Positions 6,670 through 13,316 of a DNA stretch of 15,394 bases are shown here, piece by piece; within the stretch, counting starts at the first letter, position 1; each line of letters starts with the position of its first letter. A model generated the notes under the pieces. That model was not told the origin of the DNA. It worked only from the letters and a program-made list of their open reading frames with translations, and ran no database searches. The stretch is from CAZEMR01 sp964513465 (GTDB lineage: Bacteria; Bacteroidota; Ignavibacteria; Kapaibacteriales; UBA2268), in assembly GCA_964513465.1 (NCBI GenBank), contig CAZEMR010000071.1, positions 1-15,394 on the forward strand. Reading direction: 5' to 3'. Made by a program: the position numbers and the translations under genes.

Positions 6670-7995
6670 TCAGCCAATTTTCCTGAGCTGTTCGGCGACT
6701 ACTTCTTTGATGGTCGGTTTGCCGATTTCCGCCAGTTCGTAATAAACGCGGGTGTTCGGTTTTTTGATATCAATAAAGCGGCCCAGGTTGATCGGGGTGC
6801 CGATTACCACGGATTCGCATTCCGTTTTGTTGATTGTGGTTTCGAGGTCTTTCATCTGCTGCTGGCCATATCCCATTGCGGGCAGAAGCGCGCCGATTTC
6901 GGGGTATTTCTCGAATGTCTCGCTGATTTTGCCAACTGTCCACGGACGGGGATCGACGAGAGCGGCTGCGCCAAAGCGGCGGGCTGCCACTGTGCCTGCT
7001 CCTATGTCCATTTCGCCGTGTGTCAGGGTCGGGCCGTCTTCTACCACGAGGACTTCCTTATCGCGGATAACGGATGCGTCGTCCACTGCGATCGAGGAGG
7101 CTGCCATTATGATCTGCGCTGTGGGATTATATTCGCGGATATTGTCGAGTACTTCCTCGACATCTTCCGGATATGCCGAATCGACTTTGTTCATGACGAC
7201 TACGTCGGCCATGCGCAGGTTGACTTCGCCGGGATAGTAGCTGATTTCGTGACCCGGACGCAGCGGATCGACCACTACGATCGAGAGGTCTGGCTTGTAG
7301 AAGGGCATATCATTGTTGCCGCCGTCCCACACGATGATGTCGGCTTCTTTTTCGGCTTCGCGGACGATTGCTTCGTAGTCCACTCCGGCATAAATCACGC
7401 TGCCCATAGCGATATGGGGTTCGTACTCTTCCATCTCTTCGATAGTGCAATCGTGTTTTTTAAGATCTTCGAGCTCTGCAAAGCGCTGCACTTTTTGTTT
7501 TTCGAGATCGCCATAAGGCATGGGGTGGCGAATAGATGCCACTTTTTTGCCTTCGTCGAGGAGTGCGCGAACCACCGCGCGGGTGGTCTGGCTCTTGCCG
7601 CAGCCTGTGCGGATAGCGGTGATCGAGATCACCGGCCTGGTCGATTTGATCATGGTCGGCCACGAGCCCAGCATCGAGAATTTTGCGCCGGCTGCCATAA
7701 CGCGCGAGCCCAGATGCATCACTGTTTCGTAGGGAAGATCGGAATATGAAAGGACGCATTCGTCCACTTTGTATTCTTCTATCAGCTGCTCGAGCTCTTC
7801 TTCGGGGCGGATCGGAATGCCCTGCGGATACAGATCGCCTGCGAGCGCTGCCGGGTATTTACGGTCGTCGATGTCGGGAATCTGCGCTGCTGTGAACGCC
7901 ACCACCTCGAAGTCCTCATTGCCACGGAAAACCACATTGAAATTGTGGAAGTCGCGCCCCGCGGCGCCGATGATAATTACTTTAGTCTTTGCCAT
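6670..7995 (-). CDS. COG2403-type GTPase, related to cyclic 2,3-diphosphoglycerate synthetase
   Basis: The 441-residue product has an N-terminal Rossmann-like part (VIIIGAAGRDFHNFNVVFRG, then VDECVLSYSDLPYETVMHLG). A P-loop NTPase part follows, with a Walker A-like motif at 126-137 (TAIRTGCGKSQT), WDGGNND at 223-229 and NKVDS at 269-273, the guanine-specificity motif of GTPases. This arrangement matches the COG2403 family, whose named member is the archaeal cyclic 2,3-diphosphoglycerate synthetase. In bacteria the actual reaction is unknown, and production of cyclic diphosphoglycerate should not be assumed. The start is set by AAAGGAGA eight bases before the ATG. It lies downstream of, and on the same strand as, the ornithine/carbamoyl-phosphate genes, but an opposite-strand fragment and an assembly gap separate them. 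A probable terminator follows. Confidence 0.85.
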   Translation of the reverse strand: MAKTKVIIIGAAGRDFHNFNVVFRGNEDFEVVAFTAAQIPDIDDRKYPAALAGDLYPQGIPIRPEEELEQLIEEYKVDECVLSYSDLPYETVMHLGSRVMAAGAKFSMLGSWPTMIKSTRPVISITAIRTGCGKSQTTRAVVRALLDEGKKVASIRHPMPYGDLEKQKVQRFAELEDLKKHDCTIEEMEEYEPHIAMGSVIYAGVDYEAIVREAEKEADIIVWDGGNNDMPFYKPDLSIVVVDPLRPGHEISYYPGEVNLRMADVVVMNKVDSAYPEDVEEVLDNIREYNPTAQIIMAASSIAVDDASVIRDKEVLVVEDGPTLTHGEMDIGAGTVAARRFGAAALVDPRPWTVGKISETFEKYPEIGALLPAMGYGQQQMKDLETTINKTECESVVIGTPINLGRFIDIKKPNTRVYYELAEIGKPTIKEVVAEQLRKIG

Positions 7996-8038
7996 TGCTT
8001 AATCTCCTTTAAAAAAAAATATTTGGGGATAAATATTC

Positions 8039-8057
8039 AATCAAAATATATTTGATT
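8039..8057. repeat. 19-bp inverted repeat between divergent genes
   Basis: AATCAAA-ATATA-TTTGATT is a perfect 7-bp inverted repeat with a 5-bp centre. It lies between the minus-strand GTPase gene (start 7995) and the plus-strand fragment starting at 8100, a typical place for a dimeric repressor site. The surrounding sequence is very AT-rich, so chance cannot be excluded. Confidence 0.45.
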
Positions 8058-8099
8058 TTTATAAAAATAATATTCATCACACAGAAAATTCATATTTGG

Positions 8100-8329
8100 A
8101 TGGCTTTTTTTAGATCATTTGCTTCTTTGGTTAAATTCGGGCTTAAATATTTACATTTTCTTGTTTCTGCCAGGCATTTCAAAGGATACGGATTGCATTC
8201 GCCTTTTATTTTTCAGCTTTACAGGAAAGTTATATTAAAAAAGGATGATAAGGTACTGGAGGGTATTAAAAAGTTCCGGAAATATCTGTTAAAGAGCAAA
8301 ACTTGGGTAGATTGTAGTGAATTTGAAGC
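8100..8329 (+). CDS. N-terminal fragment, possibly a SAM-dependent methyltransferase
   Basis: The reading begins MAFFRSFASLVKFGLKYLHF and is cut off by the assembly gap after 76 residues. The stretch FKGYGLHSPFIFQLYRKVIL resembles the 'HGvHSPFvfdl' motif near the N-terminus of a class I methyltransferase family common in Bacteroidota-like bacteria. In that family a glycine-rich SAM-binding motif would follow about where the gap starts (KTWVDCSEFE). The domain that would prove this is missing, so the call is tentative. An upstream TTG at 8052 is in frame, but the ATG at 8100 fits the family better; no strong Shine-Dalgarno sequence is visible. The sequence is only about one-third GC, clearly lower than its neighbours, which hints at transfer or a scaffold misjoin. 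It points towards rocD. Confidence 0.45.
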
Positions 8330-8339
8330 NNNNNNNNNN
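8330..8339. other. Assembly gap of 10 Ns
   Basis: Ten Ns join two contigs. The rocD gene lacks about 40-45 C-terminal codons on one side, and the opposing fragment lacks most of its length on the other. If the join is right, the true gap must be several hundred bases, so the 10 Ns are only a placeholder. Confidence 0.97.
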
Positions 8340-9411
8340 CCTTCAGCAGGCGCTCGGTGTAGGGCCGCGCTTTGGTATCGAGCACAAAACCGATCCAGAG
8401 GCCGCGGCCGCGAACGTTTGCGATGTGCGGGCTGTCGATCTTGCGAAGCTTGTCCATGAAATACTGACCGAGTTCGTGGGAGCGTTCTACCAGCTTGTCT
8501 TCCTCGATTACTTCGAGCGCGCGGATGGATACCGCTGCGCCGAGCGGATTGCCGCCATAGGTCGAGCCATGCTCGCCGGGCTTGAATACGCCAAGGATGT
8601 CGCGGCTCGAGAGCACTGCCGATACGGGATAGTAACCGCCGCTGAGCGCTTTGCCGATGATGACCATATCCGGGCGGGCGTCTTCCCATTCGTATGCGAA
8701 GAGTTTGCCGGTGCGGCCAAGGCCGGACTGGATTTCGTCCAGCACGAATAGGATATTGTGCTTTTTGCAAAGCTCTTTGACCTCTTTCAGGTAGCCGTCC
8801 GGAGGTATCACGATGCCGCCCTCGCCCTGGATGGGTTCGAGCATGATGCCCGCGGTGTTTTCGTTGATATTTGCTTTAATATCTTCGATATCGCCATATT
8901 TCACAATTTTGAATCCTGGGGTAAAGGGGCCATAATCTTTATAAGCCACCGGATCGGTCGAGAAGCTTACGATTGTCGTAGTGCGGCCATGGAAATTGCC
9001 GTCGGCCACGATGATTTCGGCCTTATTCCCGGCGATGCCTTTTTTCTGGTATCCCCATTTGCGGATTGTTTTGATTGCGGTTTCGACAGCTTCGGCGCCG
9101 GTGTTCATCGGCAGCGTGGTCTCGAATCCTGTCATTTCGCTGAGCTTCTGATAAAGCAGCGGGAGCTGGTCGTTGCGGAAAGCGCGGCTGGTAAGCGTCA
9201 CTCTCTCGGCCTGCTCGAAAAATGCCTTGCGGATCTTCGGATTGCAATGCCCCTGGTTCACTGCGGAATATGCGGCCAGACAGTCCATATATTTATTGCC
9301 CTCGACGTCGTAAACCCAGACGCCCTCGGCTTTGTGGATAACCACATCCAGCGGATGGTAGTTATGAGCGCCGAGTTTTTCTTCTATTGCAATATAATCC
9401 TGTGTATTCAT
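8340..9411 (-). CDS. rocD: Ornithine aminotransferase, 3' end lost in the assembly gap
   Basis: This PLP enzyme moves the delta-amino group of ornithine to 2-oxoglutarate, giving glutamate 5-semialdehyde and glutamate. The 357 residues present cover most of the ~400-residue family. Markers are YSAVNQGHCNPKI (48-60), the PLP-phosphate site MNTGAEAVETAIK (102-114), ADGNFHGRTT, EPIQGEGG (192-199), LDEIQSGLGRTGK (224-236) with the PLP-nitrogen Asp225, the Schiff-base lysine Lys254 in GKALSGGYYPVSA, and HGSTYGGNPL (281-290). The sequence breaks off after LDTKARPYTERL. The start ATG has AAAGGAGT upstream. It is the last gene of the carbamoyltransferase and carbamate kinase operon, 32 bp after its neighbour. 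This context supports ornithine as substrate over the related 4-aminobutyrate or acetylornithine aminotransferases, but does not exclude them. Confidence 0.87.
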
Positions 9412-9443
9412 TAATTCACTCCTTTGAGAATATTTCTAAAAAT

Positions 9444-10367
9444 TTATTCCATCTCGTCTTCGAAAAGCATTGTCAGAAGCGCCATCCGGACGTAAAGTCC
9501 GTTATGCGCCTGGCGGAAATACGCAGCCCTCGGGTCGGCGTCCACCGCATGTGATATTTCAACCGAACGCGGCAGCGGATGCATAATTATGGAATTATAT
9601 TTCATTTTCTGCATCTTCTGCGGATCTATATTATAAATGGACAGGTCCATATCCTTATCCGCAAGGCGTTCGCGGTCGATCCGCGTCTGGTAGACCACAT
9701 CGACTCGGTTGATGATATCCCTGGTATTCGGCGCCAGATGATACCATATATTGTTCTCGTCGAGATGCTCCAGTATATCCTGCCGGATCTGCATCTCCTC
9801 CGGCGCGATGAAGTATAGCTTCACCCGGTCGTACTTGCTGAGCAGATACGCCAGCGATCGCACCGTGCGTCCATGGTCGAGCGCGCCGATGAATGCCACA
9901 GAAATCCCGTCGAGCGTCTTGCACTCGTGATATATGGTATATAAATCGAGCAGTGCCTGCGTCGGGTGCTGTCCGCCGGAGCCGTCGCCGGCGTTAATCA
10001 CCGGCACTTCGGATACCGCTGCGGCGCGCTTTGCTCCGCCCTCTTCTGAGTGGCGCAGCACTATTGCATCGCAATAATTCGAGATAATCTGGATCGTATC
10101 CTCGAGCATCTCGCCCGAAACCTCGGACGAAAACATCTCGGCCTGCTCCGTCGAGAGCACCTTCCCGCCCAGCCGATACATCGCCGATTCGAACGAAAAC
10201 CGTGTGCGGGTGGACGGCCGGTAGAACAATGTGGCCATAATTTTATCCGAATAATCGCGGGTGCCGCCGCGCGCGACGATTTTCTTCATCTGCTCGGTGC
10301 GTTCGAACAGCTCCTTCAGCTTGGGTACGGTGAACTGCTGCGATTCTATTATGTGGTTGAAACTCAT
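9444..10367 (-). CDS. PyrB-like carbamoyltransferase with altered amino-acid-site residues
   Basis: By overall similarity this is an aspartate carbamoyltransferase catalytic chain (307 residues), closest in style to the plant/bacterial type: NAGDGSGGQHPTQALLDLY, HGRTVRSLAYLL, MHPLPR, ADPRAAYFRQAHNGLYVRMA. The carbamoyl-phosphate site is kept: Ser52-Thr-Arg54-Thr55-Arg56, Arg105, His134 and Gln137, in numbering that happens to match E. coli. Arg167 and Arg229 are also kept. However, the loop that normally reads 'KGE' with catalytic Lys84 is SEVSGE with Ser84, and TRIQ/TRVQ is TRID with Asp231 for Gln231. One Gly is added before QHPT and one residue is missing just upstream. These positions bind aspartate, so the second substrate may differ. 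No pyrI or other pyrimidine genes are nearby; the neighbours are carbamate kinase and ornithine aminotransferase. Naming it PyrB would be risky. Confidence 0.85.
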   Translation of the reverse strand: MSFNHIIESQQFTVPKLKELFERTEQMKKIVARGGTRDYSDKIMATLFYRPSTRTRFSFESAMYRLGGKVLSTEQAEMFSSEVSGEMLEDTIQIISNYCDAIVLRHSEEGGAKRAAAVSEVPVINAGDGSGGQHPTQALLDLYTIYHECKTLDGISVAFIGALDHGRTVRSLAYLLSKYDRVKLYFIAPEEMQIRQDILEHLDENNIWYHLAPNTRDIINRVDVVYQTRIDRERLADKDMDLSIYNIDPQKMQKMKYNSIIMHPLPRSVEISHAVDADPRAAYFRQAHNGLYVRMALLTMLFEDEME

Positions 10368-10394
10368 AGCAACCTCGATATATTTATATATAAT

Positions 10395-11336
10395 TTATGC
10401 GGTAATATGCGTGCCGGCCTCGCCGTCGAGTGCTTCCATCAGGTATTCATACGATGTAATGATCGCCGGATTGCCGCTCTCGCGAGCGAATTTTACGACC
10501 GATTCCACCTTCGGGCCCATGCTTCCGGGCGGGAACTGCCCATCGGCGGCGTATTGCTCAAGCTCGCCGGCGGTTACATTCCGCAGCCCCTGCTGGTCCT
10601 CTTTTTTATAATTTATATAAACCTGATCCGTGTCGGTGCTGATTATAAATAAATCAACATCGAGCTCGCGCGCCAGCAGCGCCGAGGAGCGGTCTTTGTC
10701 GATCACAGCCTCGCTGCCGGTGATTTGGCCGTCGCCCTGGCGAATAACCGGGATGCCGCCGCCGCCAAGTGCAATAGTCACAATTCCCAGATCGATCACC
10801 TTTTTGATCACCTCGAGCTGGAGCACCTCCTTAGGCAATGGCGAAGCCACCACCCGGCGGTATCCGCGGGAAGCGTCCTCGACTATATCCCAGCCGAGCT
10901 GCTCTTTTTTCTGCATCGCCACATCCCTTGTATAAAACGGGCCTATCGGCTTGCTCGGGTTTTCGTATGCCGGATCGGCCGGATCGACCTCGACCATGGT
11001 GGGCACCGTGGTGACCAGCTTGCCGATGCCGGACTGCCGGAGCTCGTATTCGAGAGCCCGCTCGAGCAAATAGCCGATCTCGCTCTGGGTGGTTGCCACA
11101 CACATATCGAGCGTATGAGTATAAACCTCGCCTGCTGCGCGTTCGCTCCGCAATAGCGCCGCTCCGGCCTGGGGGCCATTGCCGTGGGTGACCACGACAT
11201 CCCAGCCGCGGCCGATCATTCCGGCGATTGCCCGGGCGGTGGCGTGGGCGTTGGCGAGCTGCTCGTCGAGCGTGCCGCGTTCGCCTGCGCGTATAAGCGA
11301 ATTTCCTCCTACTGCTATCAATGCTTTTTTAGGCAC
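10395..11336 (-). CDS. arcC: Carbamate kinase
   Basis: Carbamate kinase makes ATP from carbamoyl phosphate and ADP, the energy-yielding step of arginine deiminase-type and other ureide fermentations. The 313-residue product has the family length and motifs: IAVGGNSLI (7-15), THGNGPQAG (50-58), PSKPIGPFY (127-135), RRVVASP (160-166), the GGGGIPV turn (191-197), VIDKDRSSALLA (211-222) and FPPGSMGPK (268-276). The start is GTG at 11336, preceded by AGAGGTT at suitable spacing. It follows the ornithine carbamoyltransferase gene by only 9 bp and precedes the PyrB-like gene by 27 bp, so all three should be cotranscribed. The position beside two carbamoyltransferases suggests that it drains carbamoyl phosphate made by them. 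Arginine deiminase, its usual partner, is absent from the window. Confidence 0.95.
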   Translation of the reverse strand: MPKKALIAVGGNSLIRAGERGTLDEQLANAHATARAIAGMIGRGWDVVVTHGNGPQAGAALLRSERAAGEVYTHTLDMCVATTQSEIGYLLERALEYELRQSGIGKLVTTVPTMVEVDPADPAYENPSKPIGPFYTRDVAMQKKEQLGWDIVEDASRGYRRVVASPLPKEVLQLEVIKKVIDLGIVTIALGGGGIPVIRQGDGQITGSEAVIDKDRSSALLARELDVDLFIISTDTDQVYINYKKEDQQGLRNVTAGELEQYAADGQFPPGSMGPKVESVVKFARESGNPAIITSYEYLMEALDGEAGTHITA

Positions 11337-11345
11337 AATAACCTC

Positions 11346-12263
11346 TTATTTTTTCATTAATTTATACATGATCGCCTTCTGCGCGTGCAGACGGTTTTCG
11401 GCTTCCTGGAATACCACCGACTGATCCGAATCGATAACGCCGTCGGTTACTTCGTCGCCGCGGTGTGCGGGCAGGCAGTGCATGAATAATGCATCATCCT
11501 TTGCGTGGCTCATCAGCTCTTCGTTCACCTGATAAGGCATAAATATGCGGCGGCGTTCGGCTGCTTCGGCTTCCTGGCCCATCGATGCCCATACGTCGGT
11601 ATAAACCGCGTCGGCATTCTTCACGCCCTCTGCCGGGTCGTGGACGACTTCGATCTTTGCACCGGTTTTTTTGGCGTCCTCGGCCGCCTGGTTGTATGCA
11701 ATCATGTTAGGTTCGTATCCGCGCGGACAAGTTACGGTCACACTCACGCCCAGGCGGGCGCCTGCGAACATCAGCGAATGAGCAACATTATTGCCATCGC
11801 CTACGTAGGTCAGCTTAAGGCCTTCCAGATTGCCCTTAATTTCGTTAATCGTAAGGAAATCGGCCATCGCCTGGCAGGGATGCGTATAGTCGGTCAGACC
11901 ATTGATAACGGGAATAGATGCCCATTTTGCAAAATTTTCGACAATGTCGTGGCCGAATGTGCGGATCATAACGCCCTGCACCATGCGCTCCAGGTTTTTC
12001 GCAACGTCATGCACCGACTCGCGTTTGCCCAGATTGATTTCCGCGGGCGAAAGATAGATCGAATATCCGCCAAGCTGCTGGATACCAACATCAAAGCTGG
12101 TGCGGGTGCGCAGCGAGGGTTTTTCGAATATAAGCGCAAGGGTTTCGCCTTTGAGCGATTCGCCGTATTTGGCACGGTCTTTTTTCATATCTTTAGCAAT
12201 TTCAAATGCTTCGAGGATTTCTTCTTTTGTGAAATCTCTGACTGTCAGAAAGTCTCTTTTCAT
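11346..12263 (-). CDS. argF: Ornithine carbamoyltransferase
   Basis: The enzyme joins carbamoyl phosphate and ornithine to give citrulline, or in catabolic settings runs the reverse reaction. The 305-residue product carries the carbamoyl-phosphate motif EKPSLRTRTSF (47-57), HPCQ (128-131), the NVAHSLM turn, the ornithine-binding DVWASMGQE loop (223-231), HCLPAHRGDEVTD (262-274) and the C-terminal EAENRLHAQKA. The SMG loop and HCLP cysteine separate it from putrescine and acetylornithine transcarbamoylases. The start ATG has ACGGAGAT upstream. It is the first gene of the four-gene cluster. Whether it is the biosynthetic (ArgF) or catabolic (ArcB) form cannot be decided by motif alone; the adjoining carbamate kinase favours a catabolic or reversible role. 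No arginine-biosynthesis genes are next to it. Confidence 0.94.
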   Translation of the reverse strand: MKRDFLTVRDFTKEEILEAFEIAKDMKKDRAKYGESLKGETLALIFEKPSLRTRTSFDVGIQQLGGYSIYLSPAEINLGKRESVHDVAKNLERMVQGVMIRTFGHDIVENFAKWASIPVINGLTDYTHPCQAMADFLTINEIKGNLEGLKLTYVGDGNNVAHSLMFAGARLGVSVTVTCPRGYEPNMIAYNQAAEDAKKTGAKIEVVHDPAEGVKNADAVYTDVWASMGQEAEAAERRRIFMPYQVNEELMSHAKDDALFMHCLPAHRGDEVTDGVIDSDQSVVFQEAENRLHAQKAIMYKLMKK

Positions 12264-12652
12264 TATTAATCTCCGTTAAATTAAGATACTACAAACATTT
12301 ATTTAAACATTTGAGAAATATTCATTCGCAATGCCCGCCCCCTCGGGCGGCGCTGATATATATAATTTCATCAAAAATGGATTCCGGAGGAAAAGCGCCG
12401 CATCAGATGGGCGCATCTGTCTGGTAATGCTGGAATAAAAGGATTTTGCTCGCGCGGGTTTTGGGCGTATTTATGCAGATATCAAGCGCGGTATTCACCC
12501 GTGCCGATACGAAAAATTCATACTGATAAAACTGCTTTTTCATATTCGCGAACCAATTATGGGAATTAATGGCAATAATACATATAACCATTATAGAAAA
12601 AGCAAGTTAAGAAAATTTTCAGGAAAAGAAAAATAGAATCGGTAAAAATTTT
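12264..12652. other. Spacer with hairpins, upstream of the ornithine carbamoyltransferase gene
   Basis: This 389-bp stretch has no convincing large gene. It holds an AT-rich leader next to the ornithine carbamoyltransferase gene, a GC-rich hairpin at 12335-12350 (CCGCCC-CCTC-GGGCGG) and a TATATATA tract at 12357-12364. A second hairpin lies at 12404-12419 (CAGATG-GGCG-CATCTG). The first hairpin lacks a T-run on either strand, so it is a leader structure or chance rather than a clear terminator. The promoter of the four-gene cluster must lie here, but I cannot pick a reliable -35/-10 pair. Confidence 0.5.
12403..12543 (-). CDS. Doubtful 46-residue small protein
   Basis: Reading MKKQFYQYEFFVSARV to a TGA, this short frame uses the same style of codons as the real genes (GCG, ATC, CCC, CGC) and lies on the same strand as, and downstream of, the 153-residue membrane protein gene. 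I recognise no family. There is no clear Shine-Dalgarno sequence, and an upstream in-frame ATG at 12591 would make it 62 residues. It may be a remnant of a larger gene or chance. Confidence 0.22.
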   Translation of the reverse strand: MKKQFYQYEFFVSARVNTALDICINTPKTRASKILLFQHYQTDAPI

Positions 12653-13114
12653 TCAGGACTTAAGCCCCCGCTCTTTGGGCAGGAATTCCGGGAATTTGAA
12701 TTCCACATATCCCCGGTCGTTTGCCTCGGGGTAGGCAAGGCCGCGCGCAACCATTCTCTCGAGCTCGTTGCGGACTTCTTCGACCGATAGATCTGAATTC
12801 GCAGCGATTCCTGCTGCGGTGAGCACTCCTTTTTCACGCCGGGCAATCGTGAGTATTTCGCGTTCGAGGCTGCGATTGCGTGATTCTTCAAGCTTTTTGC
12901 CAATGTCGCGCCGCAGCTTATACCCAATCACAAGCGGAGCGGCGCCGATTATCAGAAACCCTGTCATCAGGCTCGGAAGGCGGTCGGCGGGCTCGGTCAA
13001 TAGCGCCAGCACTCCGAATCCGGTGAATATTGCTCCCCACCAGAATAGGAAATTAGCAAAGCCTTTTTTGGCCTTGATTTTAGTAACATCCTGATTTTTC
13101 GCAGTTAACGCCAT
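12653..13114 (-). CDS. Small membrane protein with two helices and a winged-helix-like tail, unknown function
   Basis: I do not recognise a named family. The 153-residue product has a basic N-terminus (residues 1-18) and two membrane helices (about 19-40, NFLFWWGAIFTGFGVLALL, and 47-67, FLIIGAAPLVIGY). A charged linker with likely coiled-coil character (68-85) follows. The cytoplasmic end (86-145) has the helix-helix-turn-helix spacing of a winged-helix domain: EILTIARREKGVLTAAGIA, then LSVEEVRNELERMVARGL, then a beta-hairpin GYVEFKFPEF. This suggests a membrane-bound sensor or regulator, but binding to DNA is not shown. The start at 13114 is preferred because GAGAGG lies just upstream and a longer frame adds an unlikely Lys/Arg-rich lead. 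It is divergent from glnA, 202 bp away, so any link to nitrogen control is only positional. Confidence 0.75.
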   Translation of the reverse strand: MALTAKNQDVTKIKAKKGFANFLFWWGAIFTGFGVLALLTEPADRLPSLMTGFLIIGAAPLVIGYKLRRDIGKKLEESRNRSLEREILTIARREKGVLTAAGIAANSDLSVEEVRNELERMVARGLAYPEANDRGYVEFKFPEFLPKERGLKS

Positions 13115-13239
13115 GCCCGCCTCTCTCAATATATATAACCCATCAGTAATATATGTAAAAATATCGAATTTACATAAAACATTTCTTTTCCGCGCGGCAT
13201 TCCGATTTTTCATGGAAAAACATTATAAATTCATTATAT

Positions 13240-13255
13240 TGTTACGCATTTTGCA
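13240..13255 (+). promoter_or_regulatory. Possible sigma54-like promoter of glnA
   Basis: TGTTACG-CATT-TTGCA compares with the sigma54 consensus TGGCACG-N4-TTGCA at every fixed position except the second G and the C of the -24 element. Loss of one base of the key GG weakens the case. The site would place the transcript start about 50 bp before the glnA ATG. Confidence 0.3.
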
Positions 13256-13280
13256 GACTTATTAATTATTCTTATATAAA
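13251..13280 (+). promoter_or_regulatory. Alternative sigma70-type promoter of glnA
   Basis: TTGCAG (13251-13256) and TATAAA (13275-13280) are 18 bp apart, just upstream of the glnA ribosome-binding site. The -10 is good, the -35 weak. It overlaps the sigma54-like site, so at most one need be right. Confidence 0.3.
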
Positions 13281-13316
13281 TATTTTTTGAATTCTAATCA
13301 CAGGAGTAAACGAATC

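Noticed and set aside
6628..7749. Long plus-strand open frame of 373 codons opposite the GTPase gene
   Set aside because: It is the antisense shadow of a gene with clear P-loop and NKVD motifs; its Cys/His/Phe-rich product has no family pattern.
11505..12269. Plus-strand open frame of 254 codons opposite the ornithine carbamoyltransferase gene
   Set aside because: Antisense shadow of a well-identified gene with all motifs in place.
12335..12350. GC-rich hairpin as a terminator
   Set aside because: Neither strand has a T-run after the stem, and no gene ends close by in the right direction.
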